Positions 34,138-44,954 of a stretch of 46,630 bases of DNA are shown one piece after another. The position numbers were made by a program, and so were the translations under genes. Location: contig MNCI01027074.1 in assembly GCA_015680685.1 (NCBI GenBank), positions 1 through 46,630 on the forward strand. The letters are read 5' to 3'. Numbering within the stretch: position 1 is the stretch's first letter; the number at the start of each line of letters is the position of its first letter. The notes beneath the pieces were generated by a model. The model had not been told where the DNA came from. It saw only the letters and a program-made list of their open reading frames with translations, and searched no databases. This stretch comes from Gnetum montanum (taxonomy: Eukaryota > Streptophyta > Gnetopsida > Gnetales > Gnetaceae).

Positions 34138-34262
34138 GAGGTGTTAGCCTAGTAGTAAGAATCTTGGCCTAGTATTTCTAGGTTACATGCTTGATTTTAC
34201 CAAGTAGTATTAAGTTATAAATTTTTTAAAAAGAAATTTCCATAAAAATAATTTTGAAACTA
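34138..34262 (+). repeat. tRNA-derived SINE, copy 2
   Basis: GAGGTGTTAGCCTAGTAGTA carries the A box, TTACATGCTTGATTTTACC the B-box region, and AGTTATAAATTTTTTAAAAA the tail. It is the same order and largely the same sequence as the minus-strand copy at 21559-21440. It lies 75 bases beyond the right target duplication of element 1. Confidence 0.65.
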
Positions 34263-34312
34263 GTTTGATAATCCGAGGGATCTCAATGGATGTAAGTAAA
34301 CATTTCATTTTT

Positions 34313-34462
34313 AAAAATATAATCAAAATATCTCTTCAAATCCATAATTAGTTCTACTACACAAGTGTAAAATGTTGATTCTGTTTCAAAAATATAATTA
34401 AGTATTTCTCTTCAAATCCATAATTAATACTATTAAACAACTACAAAATGTTGATTATGTTA
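34313..34462 (+). repeat. 75-bp tandem duplication
   Basis: Two adjacent copies (34313-34387, 34388-34462) both contain AAAAATATAAT, CTCTTCAAATCCATAATTA and AAAATGTTGATT at the same offsets, with scattered substitutions. Confidence 0.8.
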
Positions 34463-34527
34463 CATTCCAAATGATTTCATGGAGAAATTATAGTATCCTT
34501 AGCTAAATTATGTTTGGATGCCTATGA

Positions 34528-34999
34528 GTCATCATCATCCTAGCTTTGTTCTAACAAAATATGATCAATTACATAAGTTGTATTTAACCATTTGCCTTTA
34601 TAAGGAGATAGATCTTTGTTTATTTATAGCTTCTTTAAATCATCTTTTATTGTTTTTCCCATGTCTTTTTTGGTCTTCTTTTCTATAGCTTTTCCTAGAA
34701 TAGTGATGTATTAACCTTTGTTTACAGGGTCATTATCTAATCTTCTTTGCACATGTTCAAACCATCTAAGCCACTATTCTTGTAGCTTATTTGAAATAGA
34801 AACCATTCCAAGACTTTCTCTAATATCTATATTATGCAATTTATCTCTTCTAGTAACATTTAACATCCATCTAAGCATTTGCATTTTTTCCACACTAATT
34901 TATTCATACCTTTTTTGTAATACCTAGCATTCAACACCATATAAAATAGCAAGCTTGATTATTGTCTTGTTAAATTTTCCCTTCAATTTTATTGGTATT
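34528..34999 (-). mobile_element. RTE-type LINE, 3' end, cut by element 2
   Basis: On the minus strand the frame just left of 35000 reads IKLKGKFNKTIIKLAILYGV, then EC, then KMQMLRWMLNVTRRDKLHNI and LRWFEHVQRRL. This is the C-terminal end of RTE-clade LINE polymerases: LKGKFYRTAIRPAMLYGAEC, then MRMLRWMxGxTRxDxIRN and LRWFGHVxRRP. The 3' end at about 34530 is GAACAAAGCTAGGATGATGATG. The frame is stopped abruptly at 35000 by the LTR of element 2. The upstream part of this LINE should therefore lie beyond the other end of that element; I did not find it in the window. Confidence 0.8.
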
Positions 35000-35830
35000 T
35001 GATAAATCCAAAAATTTTAAGTCAACGATATCCCATCTACGATGTCGTAGATACATTATTGTATAAACGATATCGTGGGGGTGCATGCCTACCTATATAA
35101 GCAACACTTGGGGTGCACGGATCTGTAGTAGATTTAATAACCTAGCAATAGAACTCTTTTAGTTTATTTTGTTGAATTTAGTACTTAGCAATGTGTGCCC
35201 GCAGTGTGATGTTTTGTAATTAAATAGAATCTTTATTTGAGTTTGATGTACTTGGATACATTTCATGGCTGGCAATAAAGATCACTTTTTTTTAGTTTTA
35301 TTTCTATTTTTAATTAGTTTACTATTTACTTTTTTTCATAGTTAATGTTTATGATCACTTGCAATTTACTTTTAATGTCATTAAGTAGAATGAGTATGAC
35401 TGATCTCGAGCACATAAGTTTAACTACTTGGCAACCTAGTAGTACTATCACTTGGTATGCCCAGTAGTGTAGTAGTTGGTAATCTCAGTAGTAGTTGCAT
35501 GAAGTCAAAGGTATGAGTGAAATATTAGGACTAGCTTATCCTCGCAAAGGCTAGTTTAGATTTATTTTACTATCACCTAGATTTAGAAACCCTTATTTTC
35601 ACTTCATGTTTACTAGGAGCTTAATGGCCAATGCAACATTACTATCATATACTTCACTGTGAGTTAAACCATACACATTGATTTTACTAGCTCATGTGGG
35701 AAGACAACGATCATGAGCACTAACTAATTACTGGTATAATCACAATTCATTATTTGTAAAGTTTGATAAAGATTGCATGTGAACACTTGTATCTCATATG
35801 GTTGGGTGTTGGATACTCCACTAGTCATCA
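35000..35830 (+). repeat. Element 2, 5' LTR (related family, plus strand)
   Basis: It starts TGATAAATCC and ends GTCATCA, 831 bases. It is colinear with the LTR of element 1 read in its own sense: CAGTGTGATGTT, TTGATGTACTTGGATAC, GTCATTAAGTAGAATGAGTA, CTTGGTATGCCCAGTAGT and a final GGTTGG near the end all occur in the same order. The 5' third differs. A TATA box (CTATATAAGC) lies at about 35093-35102. No second copy was found to 46630, so the 3' end is missing or outside the window. Confidence 0.75.
35031..35082 (+). promoter_or_regulatory. GATATC palindromes and an 18-bp palindrome upstream of the LTR TATA box
   Basis: ATCTACGATGTCGTAGAT at 35035-35052 is a perfect palindrome with a 2-base centre. 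It is flanked by CGATATC (about 35026-35032) and CGATATCG (about 35068-35075). The LTR of element 1 has two GATATC words in the same relative place. These could be transcription-factor sites of the retrotransposon promoter. Confidence 0.4.
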
Positions 35831-35853
35831 TTGGTGTCGTTTCTAGGAATAAG
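35831..35853 (+). promoter_or_regulatory. Element 2 primer-binding site (tRNA-Asp type)
   Basis: TTGGTGTCGTTTCTAGGAAT follows the LTR directly. It differs from TTGGCGCCGTTGCCGGGGA mainly by transitions, like the site of element 1. Confidence 0.65.
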
Positions 35854-35966
35854 TCAGTGTTATACTAACTAATTAATTTTCCAAATTTCATTGTATCAGA
35901 ATCTAACTCTAATTTTCAAAACCTTAATATAAGAAGACTTAACACAAACTGTTAAGGAATGATAAC

Positions 35967-38764
35967 ATGGCTTCACATAATGATCAATCATCACCTGCCA
36001 AGGATACAAGAAGGAGTAGTGACAGAATTGCTAATGAAGAAGACTTAGGAATGCCAATGCAGACACACATTACATATGATCACAGTGATCCATATCATCT
36101 AGAATTCAACTTCATTTTTCATTAGGACAAACAAATGAGGTGGAGAAATACGCAATGCAACATAGTTCTACCTCTTGAACATGTAACACTAACCATGCTA
36201 TAAACTTCTTTAAGAGGAATGCAGTTCGACTAGATTCAAGAAGGATATCATGTGACTTGACACATGACTAGACCCTATGAACCTATAAGGGAGCAAATAA
36301 AAAGAGATGCTACTATGGAAATCAAGCATGCTCATACAAAAGGAAAGCAACCCAACACATTTTTTGTCATATAAGAGCTTGATGCTAATTAGTTCATTTC
36401 AAAACAACTCCACCAAAACCATGAGGAGTCATCAAATACACCTATCATCAGACTAGAAGGACCTATCAAATCACAACTTCACTTTACTCTAGTAGATACA
36501 CATAAGGGGGAGGCTAATAACTTAAGATACAAGCAAGACTCTAGGCTAAGGAATCCTACTAAGCCCTATAAGGAAACTCACAAAAGTCATGAAAGGAGAA
36601 CTATTTGACACCATTCTCCTACTACCTCCTCTGCTTCATCACAATCATCAGAGGACTATGATAAGAGATAACACAAGTATCAAGATTTTGATAGGGAAAA
36701 TAGAAGAGCTCATGGTCATCATGATCGATACTTAAGGTATTCTGATTTAGAAGATGAGGAGTATGAAAGAGGAAGACATAAAAAGAGAAGAGAGGATCAA
36801 GAGAGGCACAAGCATAGAAGGGGTCACTACTATCATAGAGCTTATGAACTTGATCATGATGATGAACCCCTTATGAAAACCTAGAACATGATCAAAATTT
36901 AGGAAACCACTTACATTTAGAGGCTGATGGTGCAACCAAAGAAAAGTTGAAGAGGTCCATGGAGCAGGAGATAGCACCAGTTGTTGAGTAGCCAGCATAG
37001 AAGAAACTCTTCATTAAACTTGGCCAAGAACATAATGTGGTTATAGGTATGTACTATTTACAATTTTTTTAAATTTATTTTGCATCTATGTTTTATATTG
37101 CATGGTTATGTTATCATTTTATTCTAGAAAAAATATGCTAACATCATTCTATGTTTTGTCTTCATTGTTCTTGTAGGTAAACAACAAGAACAAGTAGCCC
37201 AAGTAGTAGCAAATGAGGTAGAACAAAAAAGCCTAGAGAAGAAGGCCCTACAACAACATGAGGATGAAGGTCTATCCATTGGATGCCTTTAATGTCATAT
37301 TTGAAGATTCATAGCTTGGTGAACCTCCTGTTATCATCTTGGATGATCCTCTAGGTACTTATGGATTTTTTCTCATATGTTATATCTTTTAGTTTCATGT
37401 TGGAATTTATTCTTGATTCTTAGTTGATGATTATACTTGTTGTAGTGCCTAAAACTCATCCAGAGGCATCTACCTCTATATTTCAAAAGAAACCACGGGT
37501 GGAGGTTCTTGACAAAATTGAGTTTATGTGTTGCATGGCACAAGACATCATTAATCAATTACAATAGATTGCTCCCAATGTTGGTAAGAACTCTAGCATG
37601 CTTTGCCTAATTTAAATTTTTGGTTATGCATATTTTTCATTTTTTGTTTTATAGCCTTTTAAATTTATGGTTCTAGTTGTTTAAAGTTTTTTTTCCATTT
37701 TTGTTGTTTACTATTTTTATGTATTTATTTTTGTTATATTATTTGCAGTGTCCAAGGTTGGATGGGATTGCAAATGCACTATTGAGCTTGATGAGTTGAC
37801 CACACTGCCACCTAAGGTGGAGAATGTTTCACAAAGGTTATACAAGAGTGCCACTAAATGTGCACTCTCATGTGCCAAGACTTTGCTGGAGTGCCAACAT
37901 TCTAATGAATTCCTATGGAGAAGAGTTGTAGCATTGGAAAAGAAAAACAAGTGATAGGAAGAAAAGATCAGAGACCTTAGGGACTGCAAGAAGTTTGTAG
38001 AAGCCCAGGTGGCTAATAGAGACTCCTTACAAACTAAGGAGATTGAATGGTCATGTTATTGGAATTTCATCCATGGTAAGGTTGCTCTTGTTAGGAGCAA
38101 CATTGAACAAAAGTTACAAATGGATATGCTAGGGTGAAAGGTTAGAGAGTGGTAGGCCAATTGTGCTTGGGTCCTTGGATGGGGTAGGCCCAAAAGGACC
38201 ACAAGAAAAAGTACAAGATTGAATGAGAGAGTTATTTGAAGTGCTTACATGAGGAGTCCATAGAGAGGTGCAAGTTGGAGATGTTCATGAAGGGAATCAA
38301 CATTAGGGATGCCTTCAAATTTTTTGAAGGTTCTTTGGTGATCTTTAATTTTCTTTCTCCTCATATTACCACCACTTTAGGAGAAGAAACTATTGCTACC
38401 CTTTCATGAGATCCACCCTCATGGACTGACATCAAGGAGAGGAACATCTCGAGAGGTGTTGACTTTAGGGAAGTAGATATGGCAAACATGAACAAAGATC
38501 GAATTCTCCATCATTTAGAGACTAGTCTTCAAAAATTTCCTATAGAGAATGTTATACCTAAATCTTCCTAGGTTTGTTTGTTTTTAATTAATTTCTTTAT
38601 TTTACTATATTTAGGTTTAATTTAATTTGTAGCTTAGTTTCTAGTTATATTGATTATTAATTGAACCCTTTTTGTTGTGATTGGTGTAGGCACTAAGTGA
38701 TAGTAGCAACCCCAGTGGTGATAACGTTGATGATGTTCCTCTCCTTCCTCCAGTTGTACCTTAG
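35967..38764 (+). pseudogene. Decayed, apparently intron-split gene inside element 2
   Basis: From ATG at 35967, 137 bases after the primer site, a broken frame encodes a polar protein. Its Ser-rich and charged region (SPTTSSASSQSSEDYDK, then YERGRHKKRREDQERHKHR) resembles the gag N-terminus of element 1. From 36920 the frame continues across four putative introns with GT-AG ends: 37047-37176, 37355-37445, 37584-37748 and 38572-38689. Reading phase fits every junction (1, 1, 1, 0). Exon products include KEKLKRSMEQEIAPVVE, GEPPVIILDDPL, KPRVEVLDKIEFMCCMAQDI, a Cys-containing coiled coil (VSQRLYKSATKCALSCAKTL) and a C-terminal SDSSNPSGDNVDDVPLLPPV, ending at TAG 38762. Stops are mostly TAG, and there is at least one shift. 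I do not recognise the family. It could be a gene of the element itself or captured host sequence. Confidence 0.5.
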
Positions 38765-39600
38765 TCCTACCAATTTAATTAGGCCTTCAACTATTCTTGT
38801 TGATATTATGGTGTTATGATGTTGCTGGTACTACTTTTCATTGGCTATTACTAACCATTCATTGTTATGAGATTGTTTATTTTGACTTATTTTATCACTA
38901 CACAGTGTAGCTGTGGCTATTAGACTCTTATTTTATTTTATAGATCATTGTTAATTGAACTTTTGTCACACTGTGTGACTATGGCTGTGGGTTATGAATA
39001 CATATCTATTATTATTTTTTAATTTTTGTTATATGTTTTAGCATTTTTAGGTTTTATGTATTCTATGTTTTACTCATGTTACATGGTTACATTTGTAAAA
39101 TACAAGGTTGTAAGATAAAAACATTTGCAACATGTAGGTGTAAGGTAATTAGGCAAACAAAGTGTAAAATTTAAGGTATAACAACTATAATAAAAATAAG
39201 GAATGGAAAGGTTGCAAATGTATTGCCAGTTTAAATATTTGGAAGGCCATGCATTGCTAGATTTAGGCCTTAGTGGGCTATTGCAAAATATTTTTATAAG
39301 TTTTCTATGTTTTTCATGTTTTTATGGATTTTCAAGTTTTAAAAATTTTTATGGTATTTTATGTTTCAAAAGGTATAGCATAAAAGAAAAGCTATAAATA
39401 AGTTGTAAGCTACGTGCAAAATAAGGCTAAAATAAGGTAAAATATGATAAAGAAATCTAATGTATGTAAAAAAAATTTTAAGACTAGGCTAAATAGTAAA
39501 AAGAAAAGGCTATGTAGCAATCATCATAGGGGCAAGCAAGTAGGGGATACTCTCAATTGTGCAACTATTTCCTAATATTTGAAAGATTAGGAAAGGTATA
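38765..39600. other. AT-rich stretch between element 2 and the gypsy remnant
   Basis: No gene, LTR or purine tract recognised. A pair of CACTGTGTGACTATGGCTGTG-like words (near 38903 and 38968) is the only local repetition. Confidence 0.4.
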
Positions 39601-39894
39601 GGGCCTCCACTATATGATTTTGTACTTCCTATTTCCCTCACTAACCACATTGAAGGGAATCTCTTTCCATGGTGCATCTATGATCTCATTATTATTGGTT
39701 TTGGCCTCATCCACTCTATCAGGCTTTTTGACTTCGTTCTTGATAGTAGAAGCTTCTTCTTAAAACTCCACTTTGGACCCTTGCTTTACATAAATGTTGT
39801 TGACCACCAAGGTAATTGCATTTTCATCATGAATAATTATTTCATCTCCCTCATAAGGTAGGTGAATTTCTTGGTGGATGGGGGAGGAAACTTC

Positions 39895-40160
39895 TCATAA
39901 TTGAGCTAGCCAAGGCCTCCCCAAGATGAGATTAAATCCTAGTGTCTCTTCTACTGCTAAGAAGTTGGCTATTGTGGGGAATTGTTCCCTTGCTACAAAG
40001 TTCAAGGAGATAGAACCTTTTACAGCAACCTGAGGTCAATTAAAGGATTTAAGGCAAAAGTAGAGGCATTTTTCATGTGTTCTACTAGGCCTAAGCATTC
40101 CACAATGGTATAAGGTATAACACTGGTGGCTGCCCCATTGTCAATGTGTACCCTATGAAC
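39895..40160 (-). pseudogene. Gypsy aspartic protease fragment
   Basis: VHRVHIDNGAATSVIPYTIV (40160-40100) has the D-N-G-A active-site motif of retroelement proteases in place of DTG/DSG. After a one-base shift, the frame reads QVAVKGSISLNFVAREQFPT, then EETLGFNLILGRPWLAQL, with TGA at 39897. This matches the C-terminal ILGRxWL motif of Ty3-gypsy proteases. The enzyme would cut the Gag-Pol polyprotein. One frameshift and one TGA break this copy. Confidence 0.8.
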
Positions 40161-40699
40161 CTTATATTGTCAAACTCTTATTGTTATGAAAAGAAGAGCC
40201 TTCATTATCTCATCATCTTGGGGATTGGTTTTGACCTTGTTGTCACAAAACACTAGTGTCATTGACTTCATTTCTTCCCTAGGTGAAGGTGGTACCATCA
40301 CAACGTGGATAGACTCTTTGCTAGTGAGGATGTCCTCACTAACAAGAATTGAAGCCACGGTGAGTAGTAGAAGTTATTACTAGGTCATACAAACTTAAAG
40401 AGGTGTTTTTTTTTATTTTAAAGAAAATTTAACATGTTCCATGGCATTGAGGAAGTCTTTGTCATTGGATGTTACATTCTCATTCTTGTTGATTTTGACT
40501 TCCTCCATGCATTCTAGGATGCAAACTTCATGTTTAAGGTGTTGTGGTTTGAACTCTTTCCTCTTCCCTTGTGGCTTAGGGTCCTTCCTTGGTTGACTTG
40601 TTCAAGAAACTTGATCATTGGAGCTCATATGAATGGAAAAAATGGGGGTGGGATTCAGTGGGCCCATTTCCTTTCATGCCTTAGCTTGCTTATTATCTT

Positions 40700-43600
40700 T
40701 TACTATAGGCTTTGACGTAGCCTTCTAGCATTGTTTGGTCAGTGATTTCTTATTGTTGTTAGGCTACAAAGAAGTCATTGCATTGGCCACCATGGAATGA
40801 TATTGTTTGGTTGTAGTTTTGGCTATAGCGGAATGGGGCACTCTAATCATGGAAGGTTCCTTGTGATGCATCAGTGATGGTGTCCTTACAACAAAAGGAG
40901 TCCTTGAACTAGATGAAGTTGAAGTGTCCCTTTCATTGTGAGGAGGTACCCAAATCATGAATGGCTCTCATGTAGGTCTTGCGTTATTGCTTACATTGAA
41001 TTCCTCTATTGTGTATAGGCTATTTTTCACATTCAGTGGATCTTTATAGACATGCATCATTTGGTTTTGTGGCCTAACTGAGTTAGATGCATCAAGCACT
41101 AGCTTTCCATTGTGTATCATCTTCTGTAGGTCATCCTTTAAGGCTAAGAAGAAGTTGGTATCATGACTTGGAAATTATGGATAATGGTAGAAATGGTCAA
41201 GTTTGAAATACTTAGGCATAAGTGGGTCATCCTTGATTGCTAGAGTGGAATCCTTTGCAATTTCACATAATCAATCATGCTTCTTATGGGCCTTCTTAGT
41301 TATCTGCTTATATTGGATTCGACCACTTTTAAGTAACTGGTCAAGGAGTTTAGATGGTTTGAAGGGAAATTTGGTATATTTTGACTAATTTTTCCTTCCA
41401 AAGTTAGGCCTTATGTTGTTTGATGTAGAGGCCCCCAATGTTGAAGGTTGGTTTTTTGTGGTTGGGACCCTAGGTTGGTTTGTTTTTGGCCCTTGCATGG
41501 TTTTGTTATCTTTGGCCATAGCTACATGGTTTTGTTTTCTTCTCTTCTTGTCCTTCCTTGTATGTTGATTCTTTTATGCTACATAGGTGGGTTTATGGTT
41601 GGCCTTAGCAGCATCTTCTATGTTCTTGGTCTATTAGAAGGCTTGACTAAGTAACCATGACTCTAGGTAATAAAGTTTAAACTTAATAAAGTCATTGACC
41701 ACCCCTTTTAAGATGGCTAGAATATGGATTTCGACTATAGGTTTGAGAATTTTGTTTAGTAGATCATTTTGTTAACCTTTTGAAATGTTAAAACATTAAG
41801 GAAACTGGAGAATATATGCTATTATGGAGTGTGTTGCTTTTACAGGGCGTGAAGGAGTAAAGTGGAGACCATGAGGACTTGTCAGACATGAAAGAAGACT
41901 CAAGAAATGAAAGCTACAATGAGATGTAAAAAGTCTACAAGGACTTAAGAGGGGGCAAGAAAAAAGATGAAGAATACAACAAAATGAAGAAGTTCCCAAG
42001 ATCATGGATGAGCCAAATCAAAGAAATGAAGCCTCAAGAAGTAAAGCCCAAAAACTAAGAAGACGTCTACAAGAAGCAAAAGACCTCTTGGCTGAGACAA
42101 AGATGAATCAAAAAAGATGTTTAGCAAAAATAGTAGACATCTACTATCTAGAGAAGACATCTACATGTAGACATATCCATTTTGAGAAATACGTCTATTC
42201 ATAATGCAAGTTTGATGTAGAGAGGCATCCCAATCTTGAAGAAGGTATCTCTAGTGATTGTTAAATAGTCATTGCACAAATTCCAAGGTAAGTTTAGAAA
42301 CATCAAGGATATTAGAAGACTTCATTCTCTTAGGGAATGTGCAAGTGTTGGATGCAATAAAGTATCAACATCAAGCAATCATTGTGCATATCATTCTATT
42401 GTATTTGTGTACCTCATTGAACTATGTTTTGTACTATTGTAAGAGATCTATTATGTTGTACCTTAAAGTGCAAGGATTAGCAAATTAGTTGCATCCTTTC
42501 CTTGTAATTCTTGTTTCTCTTTTGTTTCCCTATGGGGTTGATGTGCTTCTTACAAGAAGGCATCATCCTTGAGGTTGTCAGGATCCTACAGGATTGAGTG
42601 TTGATGTAGTGCCACAATACTCTGGAGTGGAGCTCAAGTTGTAAAGGTTGGGATCTTGGAAACCACATACTAAGCTTGTTAGAACCTTGTGGGTTTGAGT
42701 GGATTAATTGTGTCAAGTCACTCTAGAGTGGATCCTAGAGCTATACAGGGTGTGGTATGCTTCAAATCACTTTTTGAGAGGAACAAAGTCCAGAGGGTGT
42801 AAGTGATCTACCCTCCAAGTATGGACTACCTAGGTTGCCGAACCACATTAAAATTGGTTGTGTTCTTTGTGGCTAAAAATTTTAATTTGGGGAAATTATT
42901 CATTCTCCCCTTCTATGTTCAACAATCCTCACATTCCACCTTTGGATAAAATTTAGAATAGGTTCAAGAGGCTCCTATTTGATTTTCATAAGTTGGTCTA
43001 GGGTGGTATATGGTTTCAAGTTGTACTTGAAACGGTTCACAAATTGTGAAATCAAGTCTTCAAGTAAGGCTATAGAACCTTGGGGCAACATGCAGTACTA
43101 GTCTAAGGCCTTCCCAATAAGAGACAGGGAAGGTTCTCATTATGATATGAGGCCAAGCTTGTAGTAATAGGTAGTTAGAGTAGAAGGTGGTGAGGTGAGT
43201 GTTAGGATCACCTTTGCCATTATACTTAGTGAATTGTGGTATAGGAACACCTAGGAAAAGAGCGATATAAGGGAATGTTGGACTAATAGGATCATTCTAA
43301 TAAAAGTTCATTATTTTTATTGTATGTGTAGTTGAGGCTTTAAGTTTTTGTAACTATATCGTAAGATCTTGGATCATATGAAAGGCCTAATCCAAGCCTT
43401 GAGGCACTCTGATGGGTTGTGGGGTTTGATTGAATGGTTATGGAGTAAGTTGAAAGGCTTGTGACCTCACGATGGGCTATGGAAAGGATAGAAGGGGTTG
43501 GGTTATCATGGTTGTAGGGGGGCCTAATAGTGAAAATAATGTTGGAGTAGGTAGTTAAGGAACAAAAGGAAAAAGTGATATGTAAGATGCCTAAGTTGCC

Positions 43601-44307
43601 TTGGATTCCATTGAGAGGCCCATTGGGATGGAGAAGGGGTGAGCTATGATAAACACCATAGGTGATGGTTGTATAGATTAAGGCTACATGGAAAAAGACA
43701 TGGAGGAGAAAAGTCAGGCCACTTGAGGCATGGGTTATGCCAGGTGGTTTGCTATGATGGGTGTTGACCCTAACATAGTAGGGTAGGCTATAGGAGAGAA
43801 GGGTTGAGGGGCCTACCCCATGGATGAGGTAGGGGAGGTTGAACTAGGTGCAATGATTTGGTGTGCCAATTGCTGGAAAAGGCTTCAAATGAAATTATCA
43901 TGTTTAGATTCAGCTTCAAACTCATCCTATTTAGATTAGCACTTTGAATTGGCCTTCTCACTTAATTCATCCATCTAAATGAGTTAGGCTAGTATATGTT
44001 TGTGTATTTCAATCAATGGAATTTATTAATAAGGAAAAGAAATGTATTCTTTCCCATTCCTATGAATTAGCTCAAACTCTTGCTTGGACTCAAATTTCAC
44101 ACATGGGATGAACAGACCACCCTAGATCTTGGCACATATGAAGTTATAATAATTTTCATCTATGACAACAAAGTCTAGGCTTTTGCCCATCTATCTAAGT
44201 GATTGTCTATGCTCAACCATAGCTAGATCCTTTAGGTCATAGAATCTCATGGCATCTCGATTAATGGCCATGTCAATCAAGTTGATGGGCAGTACAATTG
44301 ATTTACT
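40700..44307 (-). pseudogene. Gypsy gag, interrupted by a solo LTR
   Basis: A start at about 44307 gives MSFSKSIVLPINLIDMAINR. A Pro- and Ser-rich N-terminal region follows. The conserved gag core is at 43246-43000: VPIPQFTKYNGKGDPNTHL, then LPQGSIALLEDLISQFVNRF in a shifted frame, and NFIQRW at about 42940. The remainder resumes left of the solo LTR. It reads FIKFKLYYLESWLLSQAF near 41660 and FPFKPSKLLDQLLKSGRIQY near 41350. The knuckle-like region with DTNFFLALKDDLQKMIHNGK follows near 41170-41110 (family CxFHxxHGHDTExCxxLKxxIExLIxxG). The Cys residues of the knuckle are degraded. Multiple stops and shifts. Confidence 0.75.
41786..42924. mobile_element. Solo LTR inserted in the gypsy gag
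   Basis: A 1139-base block separates two colinear parts of gag. It begins TGTTAAAACATT and ends ATGTTCAACA, the TGTTgAA...TTCAACA termini usual for Ty1-copia LTRs. It contains GACGTCT/AGACATCT words near 42060-42210. No internal retroelement sequence remains, as after LTR-LTR recombination. I see no perfect 5-bp target duplication (TGAAA against ATCCT), so one boundary may be off or altered. Confidence 0.65.
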
Positions 44308-44399
44308 AAAAGACATTGACAAGAATTTAATTTGGGTTTGTAAATAGTTGTGGTTGTAAAAATGCTTGGAATTGCAACTGCATGTGCAATGCATATGGT

Positions 44400-44954
44400 A
44401 GGTACACTATAATGGTAAAAGATGTTTTGGTTTTGGTTCTAGGAAATAACTATGCTGACTTTGCTAGCAAGAAATATGCTAAGGAGTTGGCAAAACTCAA
44501 TTGATTTTCCTAGCCCAAATACTCTGGGTATACTTTCCCCTTGGAAAAGTATGTTGGCTTTATTGGTGATAGGAAATGTATTGCTTTTCCCAAAGATATT
44601 TTGGGAAATTTGGGAAAAGTGTGCTGGTTTTATGGGAGTAGAAGTCTTGGTTTTGCCAAGAAAAGTACACTAGTTTTAAAAACTACGTTGGACTTGCAGT
44701 GAAGCCCAACAAAAAACTTTTTTGTGGTTACAAGTGGATGATAGCTAGAAAAGATATGCTAGCCTTTGGAAAATCCAAGGAAAATTTATAACAATCAAAT
44801 ATTCCAAGTTTCATAAGAAAATATGCTGGCCTCCAAAAGTCCAACAACTGTTGTGAATTTCACAATAACACCCAAATTTACTACAATAACTACGTTGGGT
44901 ATTAGTTGTAGGATGATGTATGCCAACGTTGGTTTCTTGGCTGGTTTTGATGTG
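44400..44954 (+). repeat. Degenerate repeats of a TATGCTGGCTTT / TACGTTGG word
   Basis: Words such as AAGTATGTTGGCTTTATTGG, AAGTGTGCTGGTTTTATGG, AAACTACGTTGGACTTG and TAACTACGTTGGGTA recur every 40-70 bases. The stretch 45755-45850 has three more (ACTATGTTGGCCTTGGAAAA, ATACGTTGGCTTC, ACTACGTTGGCCT), and each set is followed by AGCCCAACAA. They probably belong to the leader and LTR of the gypsy element. Confidence 0.6.

Noticed and set aside
36001-36900. Intact gag of element 2
   Set aside because: Only the Ser-rich and charged N-terminal style resembles the gag of element 1. No gag core or CCHC motif was found, so I left it as part of the unknown decayed gene.
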